DNA from: Lingula anatina
Lineage: Eukaryota > Brachiopoda > Lingulata > Lingulida > Lingulidae
Assembly (NCBI RefSeq): GCF_001039355.2
Contig: NW_019776007.1
Span: forward strand, 76,289-140,288
Reading direction: 5' to 3'
Length of the DNA: 64,000 bases
The translations under genes and the position numbers were made by a program. Numbering within the stretch: position 1 is the stretch's first letter; every line of letters starts with the position of its first letter. Of the stretch, positions 35,656-50,700 are shown piece after piece. The notes under the pieces are model-generated. The model worked only from the letters and a program-made list of their open reading frames with translations, was not told where the DNA came from and did no database searches.

Positions 35656-38600
35656 CTGTATAGAAATAATATCATTCCAATAAAAAAAAATATTTATTGA
35701 AACTAAAATTCAAAGCAATTACTGAAAATACTTACCTTTTCAAAAAGAAAAGACAAATTGCATAATAAACTCTACAAATGATTCAGAAAAATGACAGAGT
35801 AGAATTAAATCTTTTATTATCCACTAAATGCTTAAGACATATCTCACAGATGTCTTCCAATTGTGAGAGAAAGAGGACAAATACTTTACCATAAAAACCC
35901 CTAGGAAAATTTTTGACCCACTATAAGAATTTTTTACAAGACTTTTCAATAATTATCTGAACTACATAAAAGACTTGATAACTTATAAGCAGAGAACAAT
36001 TATTTAATGTGATGTTTCTGCAGAAATCCAATCATGCTTTGGTTTACGGATCAATCACTTTTTCTACCTCAATAATTTTCAACAAATTACTTTAATTAAC
36101 CAAAATATATATTCAGCAAAAATTATGTACACTTCAATAAAACAGTTAAAGTAAGAGTTAAATAAGACAATTTTATAACAAAATACACAATCTAGTCCAC
36201 ATACCCTTGTCTCACTTTCTGACTCAGCAGCGTTTGCAGTGGATGGTCCAGAACTTGACCTCCTTATCCTAGTCATCTGAAGATGGCCACGCTTGGTGCT
36301 ACTGCACAAATAACATGTCCACTGTTCTTGACCAATGGTCTTGTAAAATGAGCCCCGGCTTTTGAGACACTCAGCATGGTAACTGTGGCCGCATCTGGAA
36401 TTGGTCCAATATTGTGCTTGTTGAGACAATACATTGTGCTAGTTTAGACAGTAAACATATATGATAAAGAGCAGTTGTGTTAGGGGTCTTAATGTGCTGG
36501 TTGTGAAATAAAAAAATTATGAAGATAAAATCCAGTCCAATGTCATCTTTTGAGACATATCTAACAAATTAAACATTTTCACCAGAACATGATTGCACAT
36601 TAGTTGCAATTCACCTACAGACTAACAGTTTCACCAAATTTGACAATTACCAAATCTACCATTTGCTAGGCTGAGGTGGAAATGAAAGAATTCAGTTAAA
36701 TAGGTGGGGCAAACCTACGGTGATAGTTTTAGTTTGGTAAGATGAAACAGTTTAGATTTGCTTCAGAAGAAAGACAGTTTATGGCTTGCCAATGAAAAAA
36801 TATTATAATCAATTTACAATAGGATAGTGTCCCTTGAGTAAGCTGCTGCTAGGAAGATCAATTAATTTCATTAATTAACACAAAGTAAGGCTAATTGACC
36901 ATGACAAGAACTGAGCCATACATGATGAATAATACTCAGAGCACTTATCATTTTATCAAATGCTATTTCCCAATTGAATTAGTTAAGACCTCATAAATTA
37001 GGGTTCCTAAAATATTTACAAAAAATGTTAAATAAATTGCAGATGTTAAAGTGAATTAATATCAAACATTCTTTAATTATAGGCACCCACTTAAAAGCTT
37101 ATATTGCAATATTATAAAGGTACTTAAATCAATTTTTCACTCCATTTTAACAAAAAATGTTTAACACACCTGCAAAGGTGATAATAATAAGATTTGGAAA
37201 ATTCTTTACCTAGTTTCCCCCTGACCTTTTCTTATTAAAAAAATTCAATGATTTCAATGGAAAGCAAATACAAACTTTGACTATTATAGAAACAGCCATA
37301 TTTTTTAACCCTTGAAAGCGTTTTGTAATGGAATTGACTTCCAGCTAAATGACACCTTCAGAACCATTATCTGCCCTGTTTACAATGCCTTCAAAAACCA
37401 CTTATTCGCTGTCAGATTTTGTCAATAGCCATCTTAAAAAACACTGAAATTTGCAACAACCTCTTATTTCACAGTCAAGCAACCTCAAATTTCCAAGAAC
37501 AGATTAAACATTCGCAAATAATTTTCATCCTTTAAGGCCTTTTGTATTGATTTTGGGGTGTTTACCAACCACCCACAAAAATGGTAGCTTTCTATGTCCA
37601 TTCCAGAATTCTCAGATTTCTCTTTCACAATTCTTCTCAAATCCTCTCCACATTTATCTTTTACCAATCACAGTTAACCTTACAATTTGGTGACATTTGC
37701 AAGAATCTTACAATTTCAATGGCAATAACTTCCAATTTCCAAGAAAAGATAAAAATAAGACAATCTCTTAATCCTTGAAGGTCATCACTACTGATCTTGG
37801 ATGTTTGCTGAACAATAACTAAATGACAACTTTATATTCTTAGAACATATGCAGCCAATTTTTTTTATAATTTCACAGTCAGGCAACTGCAAATTTCCTA
37901 GAAGAAATAACAACTAGACAAATCTCTTTATCCCTAAAAGCTGTCACTATTGATTTTAGATGTTTGCTAACCTTGCACTAAACGATATACCTCAGCTCTT
38001 GGCTTATAATGATCAATCACAATTTGGCTCTTCGCTGGTTTAAGAAAAAAGGTTTATTGATTCTTTATTCAGTGTAGTAATAAGACATCTTCTCTCTGGA
38101 AGCCATTATGAGCACAAGATGTCTCATGATATCAATTGAAAACTTTCATAGCTTTTGTGTGAGGGCGGTTGCTAAGTACATGAAGATGGAAATAGAAATC
38201 ACGGTGAGAAACAAGGTATAGACAAGACCGCTTATCAGAATAAATCAATACACATGTATGACTCAAATATAAATATAGCTGTAAAAAAACTAACAAAACA
38301 CATGTAGAGACCTTTCATTAGCGACTTCAACAAGTTTTGATTACACTAACTAAAATAAAAAAACATGAATGGAAAGGCTAATAAGGCATTTAATCACTAA
38401 AAGAAAAAGTACTGAAAATGTGATTAAAACCCCTTTTAATGGAATATTTTGCATTACTGAATAAATTGACATCTTTAATTTAAACAATTAAACAACATAT
38501 ATCAAAAACTGTTCTAATATACTGATAAAACTACAATTAAGAGAATTAATTGTATTTATGTAGCAAATGGTTTGTTTTAGTGGTGCTATTAACTTTTTGG

Positions 38601-41600
38601 TAATACATCAACGTTTTGTTTGGGTCTTGTGTCTGCACATTTTGACCTTAAGTAGTTGACCAAGACAAGGTGATAACAGATGTCCAGGGTTAAGGAATGT
38701 CTTAGCTGCTGTGTATCTAGGCACACACAAGTATATTCTATGGATTAATTCCATCGAGCTGCATTCAGTGAGAAAAAACAGAGCTTCGTTGTGCTTGTGA
38801 ACATTTGGCTACATAAATAGGAAGATGCCATATGCATGAACTGCGCGCTGTTAAAATCTAAACAAACAAATCAATAAAAGAAAAGAAGATATAGCAAGCA
38901 AACCGATAAAAACAATAGAGAAACAAACAGGCAAACTGATTGTGGGGTTGCAGACAGACAGACAGAGCAAGTCAAACAGTCCTTCTCACCTGAACACAAT
39001 AACAGCTCCATTATCTGTAATGTTCACAAAGAGCTTAGCACACAGATTGCAGCCGCCCTCCTTGGGCACTATGGCTCTGTTGGCAGCCGCTTTCAGTCCA
39101 GCTAGCTGCTGGTGTAAGTCATGGTTGAGGAGGCTGTTACAAGTGTGAAGTAATGTCTAGAATGAGATATAAACTGGCTAACAGATAATCACTTTCACGA
39201 ACAATTATAAAATATAGAATTATGATTACGTGTACCATATTGAGAAGGATGAGACAAGCATATACAGCTGTACTGTAAAATTACCCAGATTTTGTAGCCC
39301 TGTGATGTCAATATACATGTCATTATAAAACCTGTCTAACAGTTGTGAATGTTGTGGTTAACTTCAATCAAATGCTGGTGAACATCAAAATATGCAACAA
39401 GCAGACATGTCTGAAAATTTGAAAATGAAGAAGCTGGTACACATCATCTGTAAAACTAAGCATAGTTTTTTTTAAAGAAAAATGCCTTTAAAATTACAAG
39501 GTTTCCTGGGTGTATGAACATACACATGCTTATAGATGTACACATACCGTTTCATAGTTATACGTGTCTAGCATCCCCATAATGAGTTCTCGAACTTCTC
39601 CAAACTTCCCGTTACTGTACGCAGGGTCCTGCATGATCTTCTGCAAGATGGCAGGCATGGAGATGTATCCCATCATGCTGTTCAACACATGGGAAGTCAG
39701 CTCCTTGAATGCTATATTGAAAGTCAAAGTTTATTTATATTAAAATCCTACGCAATTTAAAAGCATGAGGAAAGGCAGCTACAGAATTGGTATATTTCAT
39801 TCAAACATCATAATTTTTCTAAGTTTCCGTAGATGTGTCACCAAGAGAAAGAAAACTGGTAAATATGTTTATTTTGTTATTACCTTTATCCACATTATTT
39901 TACATTTACCATGATGCTTAACACAAAAAACACAGCTTGTACTGTGGATTCACTAATTATTAATTTGCTTGGATGACACCTGTAGACAACATACAAAACT
40001 GTCATTCTTACAGACAGGATAAATAATTATTTGGCTGATTATTATGGATATTTGAATTTCTGGAGATTTCTCTTGATATCAGTTAACTGAAATATCACAA
40101 AAAATCCACTTAGCAAATTAACTGACAAAATAACACTTTAACATTAACGTTACTATATTAATACTTATTCATCAAACTAGATAAAACTGCTACAATATGA
40201 AAAGAGAAGATAAAAATACTTGATTGACTGTTTTAAGATAACCTCACCATCCAGGTGTTGTTTATTGATGTCATCTTTGAGGCGTCGTTGTGGGGCCATC
40301 ATGGCCTCAAAAAGGGGAAACCACAGTTTCTGCAAAAATCAAAGCAGAACAAAATTCAATGTTGAAAATAAGCAACAACCATGCAATAAAGTTCATTACA
40401 CACAGTATCACAGTCCAGCTGGCCAAATGCTGATATGAAAATACTTGTTCATGTTTTAACTAAAGAGAAACTTTTTCACCAAATCAGTGACCACTCTACA
40501 AAAATATTTCCTTTTTGCATTATCTTAAGCCATAGTAAATTATAGTCATATTTAAATTAAAACAAACAGTATTTATATTCTTATGAAAGTGTGAGAAAAG
40601 TAAATAAAAATAAAATAAAAGTAGTTTAATCATTCTAAAGTGTATCAGCAAATTTAAAGGCTTCCACACCCTTTACCAAACATTTTTTGATAAAAACAAG
40701 CATGGAACAGGACACCATGGCAAACATTGTATAGTATAGTAGTTCAGCTCTCCCTAAAAAACCTTTCAACAGACGTGATCTTTCATGATCAGAGAGAATT
40801 TTAAGGTTGGCAGAGTGATGTGACCTTTCAAGGGATGAATTACTTTGAATTCCCTGGATATTACAAGACCAGTAAACAAGTTAACTTATAAAGAAATGAA
40901 CTGATGAATGGGCTGTCAAATTAATACACCCAAGTTATTAAGTCTTGCCTCTGTAGTACACATTATTAAATTGATGTAAATTTGAACATTATATTCATTT
41001 AAGTCATTTCCATATGTTAAAACCCCAGAAAATATTGGCATATAAACCTTCATATAAACTTTGCTTAAACATTCTAGGTGTTTCTTCTGAATGGTTGGAC
41101 CCTATACTCTTTATAAACTGAACTTGCAATTAAGTAAATATTGCAGGACTTGGGGAAACAAAAGATATAACTACTCATGAAAATTCATAAATGAATAACA
41201 AAGGTCATAAATGAATACCATAAATTCTTCACAAAAACTATAAGAATCCTCAAGTTAATATGACGAAAGATGCCCAAATCAGATAAATGGGACAAGATTA
41301 ACAGCATAACTGAATATGTTGTGTTCTACATATTAGCAGACTGTTTTATTAATAGATCAACTGACAATTGCATTTAGATAAGATAAGAGTTTGCAGGCAA
41401 ATTGAAGAAAAAACACCAAAAAAAATTGAAAACATCCAGCAGAGGTCACAGTCCAAAACTGGTCATCTGTAATACAGATACTGCTCATGTACAAGTATTA
41501 AATTTCAAGTTCAAAGCAAAAGCAGATGATCCAAACATCTCAACAGTAAACGGAGTATACACTAGCATAAAACCTTGTTAAAACCATGTCAGTCTCACCT

Positions 41601-44600
41601 CCCTCTCAGCTTCATCAATTTTGCTGGAGTTTCTCTGACAGAGCTGTATAAGGACTAGTAATACTGCCTGCAGTGAGCTGAAAGCCACTTTGATATCTGA
41701 AAAAAAGAAATAAAATAAAGTAAAAGAACTGACCAGCAATAACTGGCAAACAGACAGACCTGTGGCAGTTACTGTATCAAATGTGCCAGCAAGTTACCCA
41801 ATAGAAACCATTGATATATTACAGAGAAACCCAACTTAACCATAAAAAGAGGAGGGGGGAGGAGGAGAAGGAAGGAAAGGGGGACATCCAAGCAGAGCAA
41901 CTGTGGAAGGACTGAAAATAATTATAACATTTAGGAATTTGAAAAGAATAGTAAGAACATATACTGTATATTTGCATCACTGTCAATGCTGCTATACAGA
42001 GGATGTTACAAAATAAACAATTTTGTAAATAAATATAATCATGCAGAACAAATCTTTCTAAAAAGAAACAAATTCACAGATGCTATATTTCCAAACTTAT
42101 TCTGTAATCCCATTAAAACTGATGCTTTTGATGTGGAAACCAAACTTAATCCCTCCTAAACATTACACATCCTAACTGAAGAAGCAAATGAGAATTCACA
42201 GATGCTCTATATGTTTCCACATATCAAACTTATTCCGTAATCCCATTAAAACTGAATGCTTTTGATGTGGCAACCAAACTTGATCCTTCCTTATGATTAC
42301 GCATTACAACTGCCATTTTATGCTTAAACACAGCTTAACCTAGCACTCAGTCTTAATAACACTCAATTAGAATGAGTCAAAGCACTTATTTAGAGCAAAA
42401 CATGCATCACAGTCAAACCACTCTCAAAATATCCAAAAGGTGAAAGGTGGTAATGAGAAAATTTCTGGTAATGTCTGGTCTTGACATCTTTCCCATTTGC
42501 CAAGCTGTTGATAGCAAGATCAGGCACTGCAAACATCTATGATGGAATAAAGTTGATTAACACTTTTTTTACTCTGGGTTATATCACTCAAAGTTTGTAT
42601 GAGCCTTTAAGTTACCTGTAGTTGTTATCAGTTTGACATAAGTAATCGAGAGCTCAAATTAGCTTTCAGTGGATCTTAATAATTCTGAGAAAAGGAATGT
42701 AAAACAATTTAATCTTAAATATTTACCTGGATTTATGAACTTACATCAGACTATCAGTGATGATAAAAATGAGGGTAAATAATGTTATATTTCTCTTTGA
42801 ATGCCTAGGATGGCGAGAGAAGGGGTCAGATACATGTACTGAAAGTATTGCTGATTTATTAGTATTCCTCAGATTTATGAAAAATTGCCATATATAAATA
42901 TATTTTAAAATAAAAAATCAGCAAAGTGTATAGTGAATGTTCTCATTTTTTACATTTTAAATTTTAAAAAATTCTGACAGGGAAGGAAAGACTATTTATA
43001 ATATCAATATATTCTAATTTTTGGGTTTTATCCTTTAAATTTTTTTTCAATTGAGACAAAAACTAAAACACTATTATCATATGATAACAAGCAAAGGAAC
43101 ATATTTAATATTGATGTTAAAAGTGGAAATGCCTATAATGGGTAGTTTATACCAACTAAAAATTCTTTACTGCAGTCAATGGATACTTGAGGGAAAAAAC
43201 AATAGCAAATACAATGGGTAAAACAAGATGCAGACACAAAGGAAAATAGATATACGGATATGGAAGAAAACAATGTAGGTTAACATGCACAGAATGACTG
43301 ACATGCTGAGAGCAATTTTTTATAAAAAGATTTTAATTTCAAACAATCCATCTTGGCGAAATAAAAATTAATTTAAAGGTGTGATGCATAAAAGTTTTTA
43401 AGAACAAATGACATATTCCAAAAAAGTATATTTTTGTTTCATTATTATATTAGTTAAAACAAAATGTTTACACACACTCACAAAAAAAAAAAAAAGAAAA
43501 TTTTTGTAAGCATGATTTTATAAAAAAAAAACACAAACATTACCACTCACAAAGCATCACTGCATAAATCTCTACTTACTTTCACTTATGATCATGACTA
43601 AAATCAGAAATGGAAAGACCTATTAATTATCAGGCTAAGAAATAGCTCAGTCAGCAGTGCAGCTAGCACTCTGCTGACTGATTGCCTCCAACAACTGGGA
43701 ATAGAATTAACAGTGGGGGGCTAATAGAACAGCTAATTGAGATCATATATATCTGCAGGGTGGTTAATGGAAAAACCAATTAATAGACAGGGTCATTTAT
43801 TTTTTGTTTTGCTGCAATTGCACTTATCATTAATGACATTTGCAAACTGCTATTAATATTGCTGCAGTACATATTTCACATAAATATAACCATCATGTTT
43901 GGCACTCCGCTTAAATTATGATTCAGAAATATATTTTGTATTACAATTAATTATATTAGATTGAAAACTAAATTATGAAGAAAATAAACCACCATTACAT
44001 CCATACTAGTAAGAGTCAGTAAGAAATTAGGCATTAACCATCAGTAAAATAAAATAAATAATGATTTAGTAGAAATGTCTATGAAAAATAATAATAAAAA
44101 ACTACAGTAAATGACACATTTAAAGAGAAATATATCAGTGCTCATCTTGCCCATAAATATTGAATACATATTTAGAGTAAACTATATTCATAGATCAAAT
44201 GTACAATTACCTTTTTCAGGTCTTGTCTCATCTTTAGTGGACTTCAATAGTTCCTGAATGTCTTTCAGTCTTGCCTGTAAAGTCTGTGAAAAAAATAACA
44301 GTGTTAAATTAATATAAGTGTAAAATTTGAAGTCCCATTGTTCTCAAATGATAAATGAACTCCCTTCTATGTGCGAATTTTTGGATACAGAGAATAGCCT
44401 TAATAGATATTCATCTTAACAACATTCTCGCTAAATTGCAATCAACTAATGCGACTTAGATGTCTGTCATGCCTACAGAAGCTGCTAGGGGGTAATTAGC
44501 ACCTTCAGTAGGTGTGCCAAACATCTAAGCTGAAAGTAAATTAGTGACAATCCCCTCGGAGAAGGATCGATCCTGTTAGATTGATTTAGGTATTGGAACC

Positions 44601-44937
44601 CAGTCTTAAAGTGACAAAGTGTGTCATTGTTTTCAGCTGCATAAGGTGAGACAGTGTTTTTTTAGTTAGTGTTTCGAACAAAGTGTTAAGTGATTCAGAA
44701 TAAATGAATGAGCCATAATGTAATTTTTAGTAAATTTTTTTTCTTGTGTGACAGTGTTTATCCATCATCCTACCTCTAGGTTAATATTAAATGCTCCTTG
44801 GACATCTCCTTTCTTCTCCAGCAGGAAAGCTGTGGCATCAGACACCTTGTACTTTCTGCACAGCTGTAAGAAATTTAGGGTTTCCACACAAGTTTGTGTG
44901 CTTTTTCTATAACACATAATATGGTAAGGATTTGCAT

Positions 44938-45005
<68 letters not shown>

Positions 45006-45770
45006 TGTGAAAGAATAAATAAGAGAACATGGTGCAGTATTTCACTAAGAAAACCCACTCATCAACAGGTTCAGTAATATAGTGACTGTGTATAAATTTT
45101 TTGAAATTTTTATATATCAAAATGAAAAGAAAGGAGAGCTGTAGAATGACGACCATAATTACTCAATAAATTCCAGTTCAGTATACATGAATCAAAAATT
45201 TACTCCAAGGATGTTTTTTTTAAATGTTGATTCAGTATTTTTGAAAAGCTAGTTGGCTTCATGCAAGACTAAAATCTTGTGTATGAATATGATGATAAAT
45301 CCTGAAAAAGTAAAATATTATAAAAAGTAGGGTGTTTGAAAAGTTCCAGTAATTACCATACCTCCAGTGTCTCCTCCAGCCTGTACCCCTCAGCTGCCTT
45401 GATATAGCTGTACACTGCAGTAGGCTGGTACTGGCACATCAGCTCTATGTACTGCTCATGCACAGCAGGCTCCAGTTGGACCTGGCGATCTGAGTGGATA
45501 GCACTGCCAGATGACTCCCTGACACAAACAATGTAAACTAGATATTATTGTTATTTTATTTTATAATGTGAATGAAATTTTACAAAGCCTTAAAGTCACA
45601 CAATGTGGGTTAGACCAATTTTTCATTATTTTTAAAATCAAATTCATCTCTTTCTTCTATCATATATAATACTTAATTCTATCATATATAATACTTGGTA
45701 TAATACCAGCAAACCCATATTTGGTTTTGTCACCAGTAAACAAACAGTGTAGTGGACATGGCTGTCAGTG

Positions 45771-45806
<36 letters not shown>

Positions 45807-47742
45807 ATGCGTGCGCATGCATGCGTGCATGCATGAAAAGGAAGACGTAGAACCAGAATGCATCTGATATGAAAAGAAATAGGTGAAGATTATCATTATA
45901 ATCATAATGACATATGACAGGACCATTTAGAAACATTTACTAAATTTCTACAAAAAGATTTTACCTTCAGTGCTGTATATTGATTTACATGACAAGAGGA
46001 TGGACATCATGTGAAATAGATCATTGAGTGTTCCAATCTGAGTGCCATATACAATAATTCAATGTACACATTTCATTACCCACACAGACAACAAGTCTAG
46101 CCACTTATTCCCAAATGAAACAATCTACGACAAATTTGAACTAAATACTGAAAAGTATTGAACAGCATTAGTAAAAGCCACCTGAGGACTGCAGTAAAAA
46201 AAACAACATAGAATTTTTATTGATGAGATATATGCCGAAAATTCCATGAACTATGGTCACTTAACTACAGTAGGAGCATAAAACCAAAGCTAGGCTATTA
46301 ATATAAAACATGAGTCTGTCAATTCTTCCGAGAACCACTCATTCTTTGGTTACTTATAAGATTTTTTCATAATGGTAGACAATTTATTATTTCACCTCAT
46401 CAATATACCTATTAGCTGTATGTCCCATTTGTATTCAAAGGCTCATGTTTTACAGAAGATTAAGAGGAAGAAAGAAAGAAACTTTAACGTAACTGATACA
46501 ACACTTAAACAGAGGCTGTATGTTTTACATTGAAATCCCACTTACTTGTACTCTATGACTCCTTTCAGGAACTCATAGAGCAGTTTCTTGTCTGGTTCAA
46601 GCTGCTTTAAAATCTCTTCCAGTGGAGTTGAGAACCCTAAGAGAACCATCTGGGCAGTCTTCTTGCTATCTATACTGACCAATTCCTGAAATAAGGGATT
46701 AAAATTACAGTAACTGCGTCCAGTCCTTTGCACTAAAAACAGTGTTTTTAGAGATACAATAATAACTGCAATCTTCAAACAACTATTAAAGCTTAACTTC
46801 TAGTTTTCATATTTACACCTATATCACCCAGTCGATTAATGAGATTGCAATGTTCAAAACAGAAATGTTTACATGTATTTTGGGTACGTGAGCTGTTACG
46901 TCAACCTACTATAATTTCAAAATTCATGTGAAAAACTCTCAGGGTTGAATTCGTAACATGATAGCAATACTAGTTACATTTAGAGTGTTCAACTCTTACA
47001 TGTACTAATATTATTCACTGACATTGTTTATACTCTGTTCTCTGTAGTAGTAAAAATGTGGACAAAAACAAACAATTAATCCCAACCTCCAAATGACTCA
47101 AAGCTTCTGACTGTACTTTCAGTTTCTCTTCTGTGGAAAATGCCTCACTTGTCATAATGTTCTTCACATAGGAAAATGCTTGATGCTGGAAAGGAATATT
47201 TTCAGGATATTCAATTATTCAAAAGAAAAAGAAGCAATTACAATTCAAACTGAATGTTGGTTTAAAATACTTTAAAAAATAATATCTTTTTGACCTTTTG
47301 CTTGGCAGAAGTCTTAACACTGGGAGGTCTCACAAGCTGAAGAAAGATGAAACAGGATTTTGGGAGGACTGTGCTTACAAATATTATGATAGTCACATAA
47401 TGTCACTGAGAGAACAACACTTCTTACCTTTCTTGCCTGGTCTCTCCAATAACAGGATAAAATCTTGTCAAACTCTCGACGCCTTTCATATAACAGTTCA
47501 CAAACTCGGTAGCTAGAGGAAAAATACACAAATTTATATTGTTTTAAATTTTTACTAATTCTGCTTTTCATGATCCTCATACTAAACTTTAATAAAAACA
47601 GACAAGATCCCAGTGGTCAGTCTTTAATTAAAAGCATCATTACAAAAAAAATCCAAAATAGATAATAACATAAAATTTTGTCTACGATTTCAAATCTTTC
47701 TCTTTTGTTTTAATAAATCTATTAGTAATCAACTTCATAAAG

Positions 47743-47787
<45 letters not shown>

Positions 47788-50700
47788 CAATTTTGCATTC
47801 TCAGCCAAATGCAGCAGACGACCATCATCAAACTGCTGCAGACCCCCGGCATTGAGTAGCTCCAGCAATGCCTGCTGCCTCTCTTCATGTCTGTTGTCAT
47901 CTCCTGGCTGGGACAGAAATTCTAGCACCTTGAAAAAAATGGTTTATTTAATATTTATAAACAATATGTACGTAACTCTTCATAATTATGGGCATATTAG
48001 TCATTTTACTACTGCTGCTGGTTTAATTTTTGTGTCCGGTACTCTACTACATAAAGCATTCAGTTAATGCTACATACCAACTTGTAACAAAAAGAAAAAT
48101 AAGAAATGGAAACCGCTGTCATATTGTACAGGATTTTTCTTACAGACATTTGGAAATTTTTTAACAAATTTATCAAAATACAAAATTTACATTTACCTCC
48201 ATAAAAAATTGCTTTGAAAATAATTAACTATGCTTCATTTAATTTTTTTAGTTAGAATTGAAGAAACATGTCGATGTGTACCTGTTCAAATAGCACCCTG
48301 TCAACAAAGATGGTGTTCTCATGTCTCGCCATCTGCCTGGCCAGGAATGTGAATAATATGCCTACCTGGCTGGGCTGATAAAAGGTAAAACAATATAACT
48401 TTTACAGTCTGGGCTGACAACAGGTAATTAAAACAACACTGATATTTACACTAAGTTGATGATAATCAAGATGTCTTGTTTAGTATTATACACAGAACAT
48501 TTTGCATAAACATGTTTCAAATGGCTGCAAGAACATGTATCAAATAGCTGCAATACTGTATGACCATCAGATTTGTGGGAGCACTATGCAAAACTTAAGA
48601 TTTGTCATGATGAAAAACTAAATGCTATCCTTCATGCACAAGAGTAGAAAAGTAATGGTATAATCTGACTGTGTTCTGAAAAACATACTAGTATGTAACT
48701 ACTTACTGAGAAACCCTCACTCTCTACCATCACCTTCAGTAGAATGTCCACCACTCGCTGCCTTTTATGTACACTGGAAAAACATTTAAATTGACTNACG
48801 GCGACGGCGACATGATCGGCGACGGCGACGACAGACACAGGTGATGGCAATATGTACAGACACATCTGTGTCTGTACATAAAAAGTTCTACAAACTAAAA
48901 GACCTGCTTAAGGATTTAAATTATGTCAACATTTTAGCTGTGGTTTACCTTTAATTAGTGATAATGGGAAAAGTGTTAAAATCTACCGGAAAATGTAATT
49001 AAGCATGTAATGATGTTAAGGGCTTCTTTTCATTCTGTTTCTGTTACAGCTCATAAACAGTTTCCTAATTTCAAATACAGATAGAAACATACATGTAGCT
49101 CATGCAATCCATTGTGAACAATGTGTAAAATACACAAATTGCACCAGTATCATAAGCATGTTGCTTCTTAAACACTATCCTTTCATGATGGAAAGGCTAC
49201 ATATATTTAGGAATCTTCTGCAAAGAACTGTTTCAGTGACAATCAACTCACCCATCACGAGTGTTAAACTCTGCTTCTTCAAAAGCCTGGAACATTCATT
49301 AAATTTTTCAAAAGAAATATATTTAAATAAGAAAAAATGTAATGAAATAATAAAGGAATTCAAATAAAATGTAATGCACATCATTATATATGTACTTAGA
49401 GAAGCTTTTATCATTTAAGGAGCTACCAGTACATGAACATGCTGTATTCTTTTAGATTTTTTATGTATTCAACTTTTACGTCTAAATTACTTTCTCAAGT
49501 TTTTGAATTTATCAATTACATGCAATGTGTCACCAAGGTTTTTAACTGGAAGACAGGAAGATTTCTCACCAAAGCAAGAACATTCAGAAACTCTCTGGTA
49601 TCAAACAACAACAATGTCCGTAACTGCGGATACATAGCCTCATTCTCAGCCCCATCCTTTGTATGCAGAGCGGTCAAACAATGGAACACACTGTCCTTCA
49701 CTGATTGGACAATATCTTCAGGAATGTCTCCCATTGGGTACGCCCTCCCGGCCAAACAGCAACTGATATAGACTAATAGCTTGTTACCAAGGCGTATCTC
49801 ATCGTTTGTGAGTTGTTTTCCTGTGGAGACAGCTGCCCTGAGAATACGAAGGAGTTCTTCGAGAGGCGTAACAAACTCTCTCATGCCATGGTTGTATACG
49901 TACAGGATGGCGTCATATAGACCATGCTTCCAACACAGAATCACAATCTGGAGAGAATAAATCAAGAAAAATACACAGCATATCCTTAATTTCTAAAATT
50001 ATCAAATCACCTGTGTATTACATTCATTGTGAGAAAGAGAACAAAGAGGCATATATATATATACACACTTATTTAGTACAATACAGCACAGACAAGTAAA
50101 CTGGATGTGATATATAAAGATATTTCAAAGACTTAAGCATGAACTGCAACAGCAAAACAGTTTATCCATATTAACAAAGGAGCACTGACATGGGTATTAA
50201 AAGTACAGTCATAAAGTCTTCCCCTATAAGTCACTTGGTACATTACGCAGTTACAAGTCAATTCAATATGACAAAATTTACGATGCAACCTAAAAATAAT
50301 TATAATAGCTAATTAAAACAAACAAGGAGAAGGATTAGCCTGACTGTAAGTAAACCCCAAAAATACAAACAAAATTTAATCAAGAGGCATATTTCACAGC
50401 CAATATTGAATTTTCTACAAGCCATGTACCTGGTGTATATCTAAGCTGCCTACATCCATGTGGACAATGCAGGCCTCCACACTCTGCAGCATGCCTCTGG
50501 ACTGGTAGTGGTCAATAAATGCCTTCATGACCACCGGTGTGATGTGGGTCAACTGGTCACTCAGGATATATGGCTCCAGGCACTCCAGGAACACTCCTCG
50601 TGCTGTGGGGTCTAGACTAAACTGGTCATAGATGGCACTGAACAAGACCTCCCTGAGTGAGAGAAAGCAAGATGCTAATAGATAATGCAGGGCCACAGGA

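Larger units (their letters stand above)
41697..44210 (-). other. VPS8 intron 32
   Basis: 2.5 kb. Contains a tandem duplication of about 122 bp (42071-42310), a GA-rich stretch near 41850-41880 and a tRNA-like hairpin at about 43641-43681. The rest is AT-rich and unremarkable. Confidence 0.7.

Noticed and set aside
43641-43681. Functional tRNA gene
   Set aside because: Box-A-like sequence is present but there is no B box, anticodon arm or acceptor stem that pairs.
44765-45156. Frames encoding poly(Thr-His) on the minus strand
   Set aside because: Translation of the GT microsatellite joined to VPS8 exon 31. Not a protein.
48632-48865. 77-codon minus-strand frame spanning the N
   Set aside because: Only the middle part is coding, as VPS8 exon 24 (48707-48773). 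The rest is intron and GGCGAC repeat read in frame.
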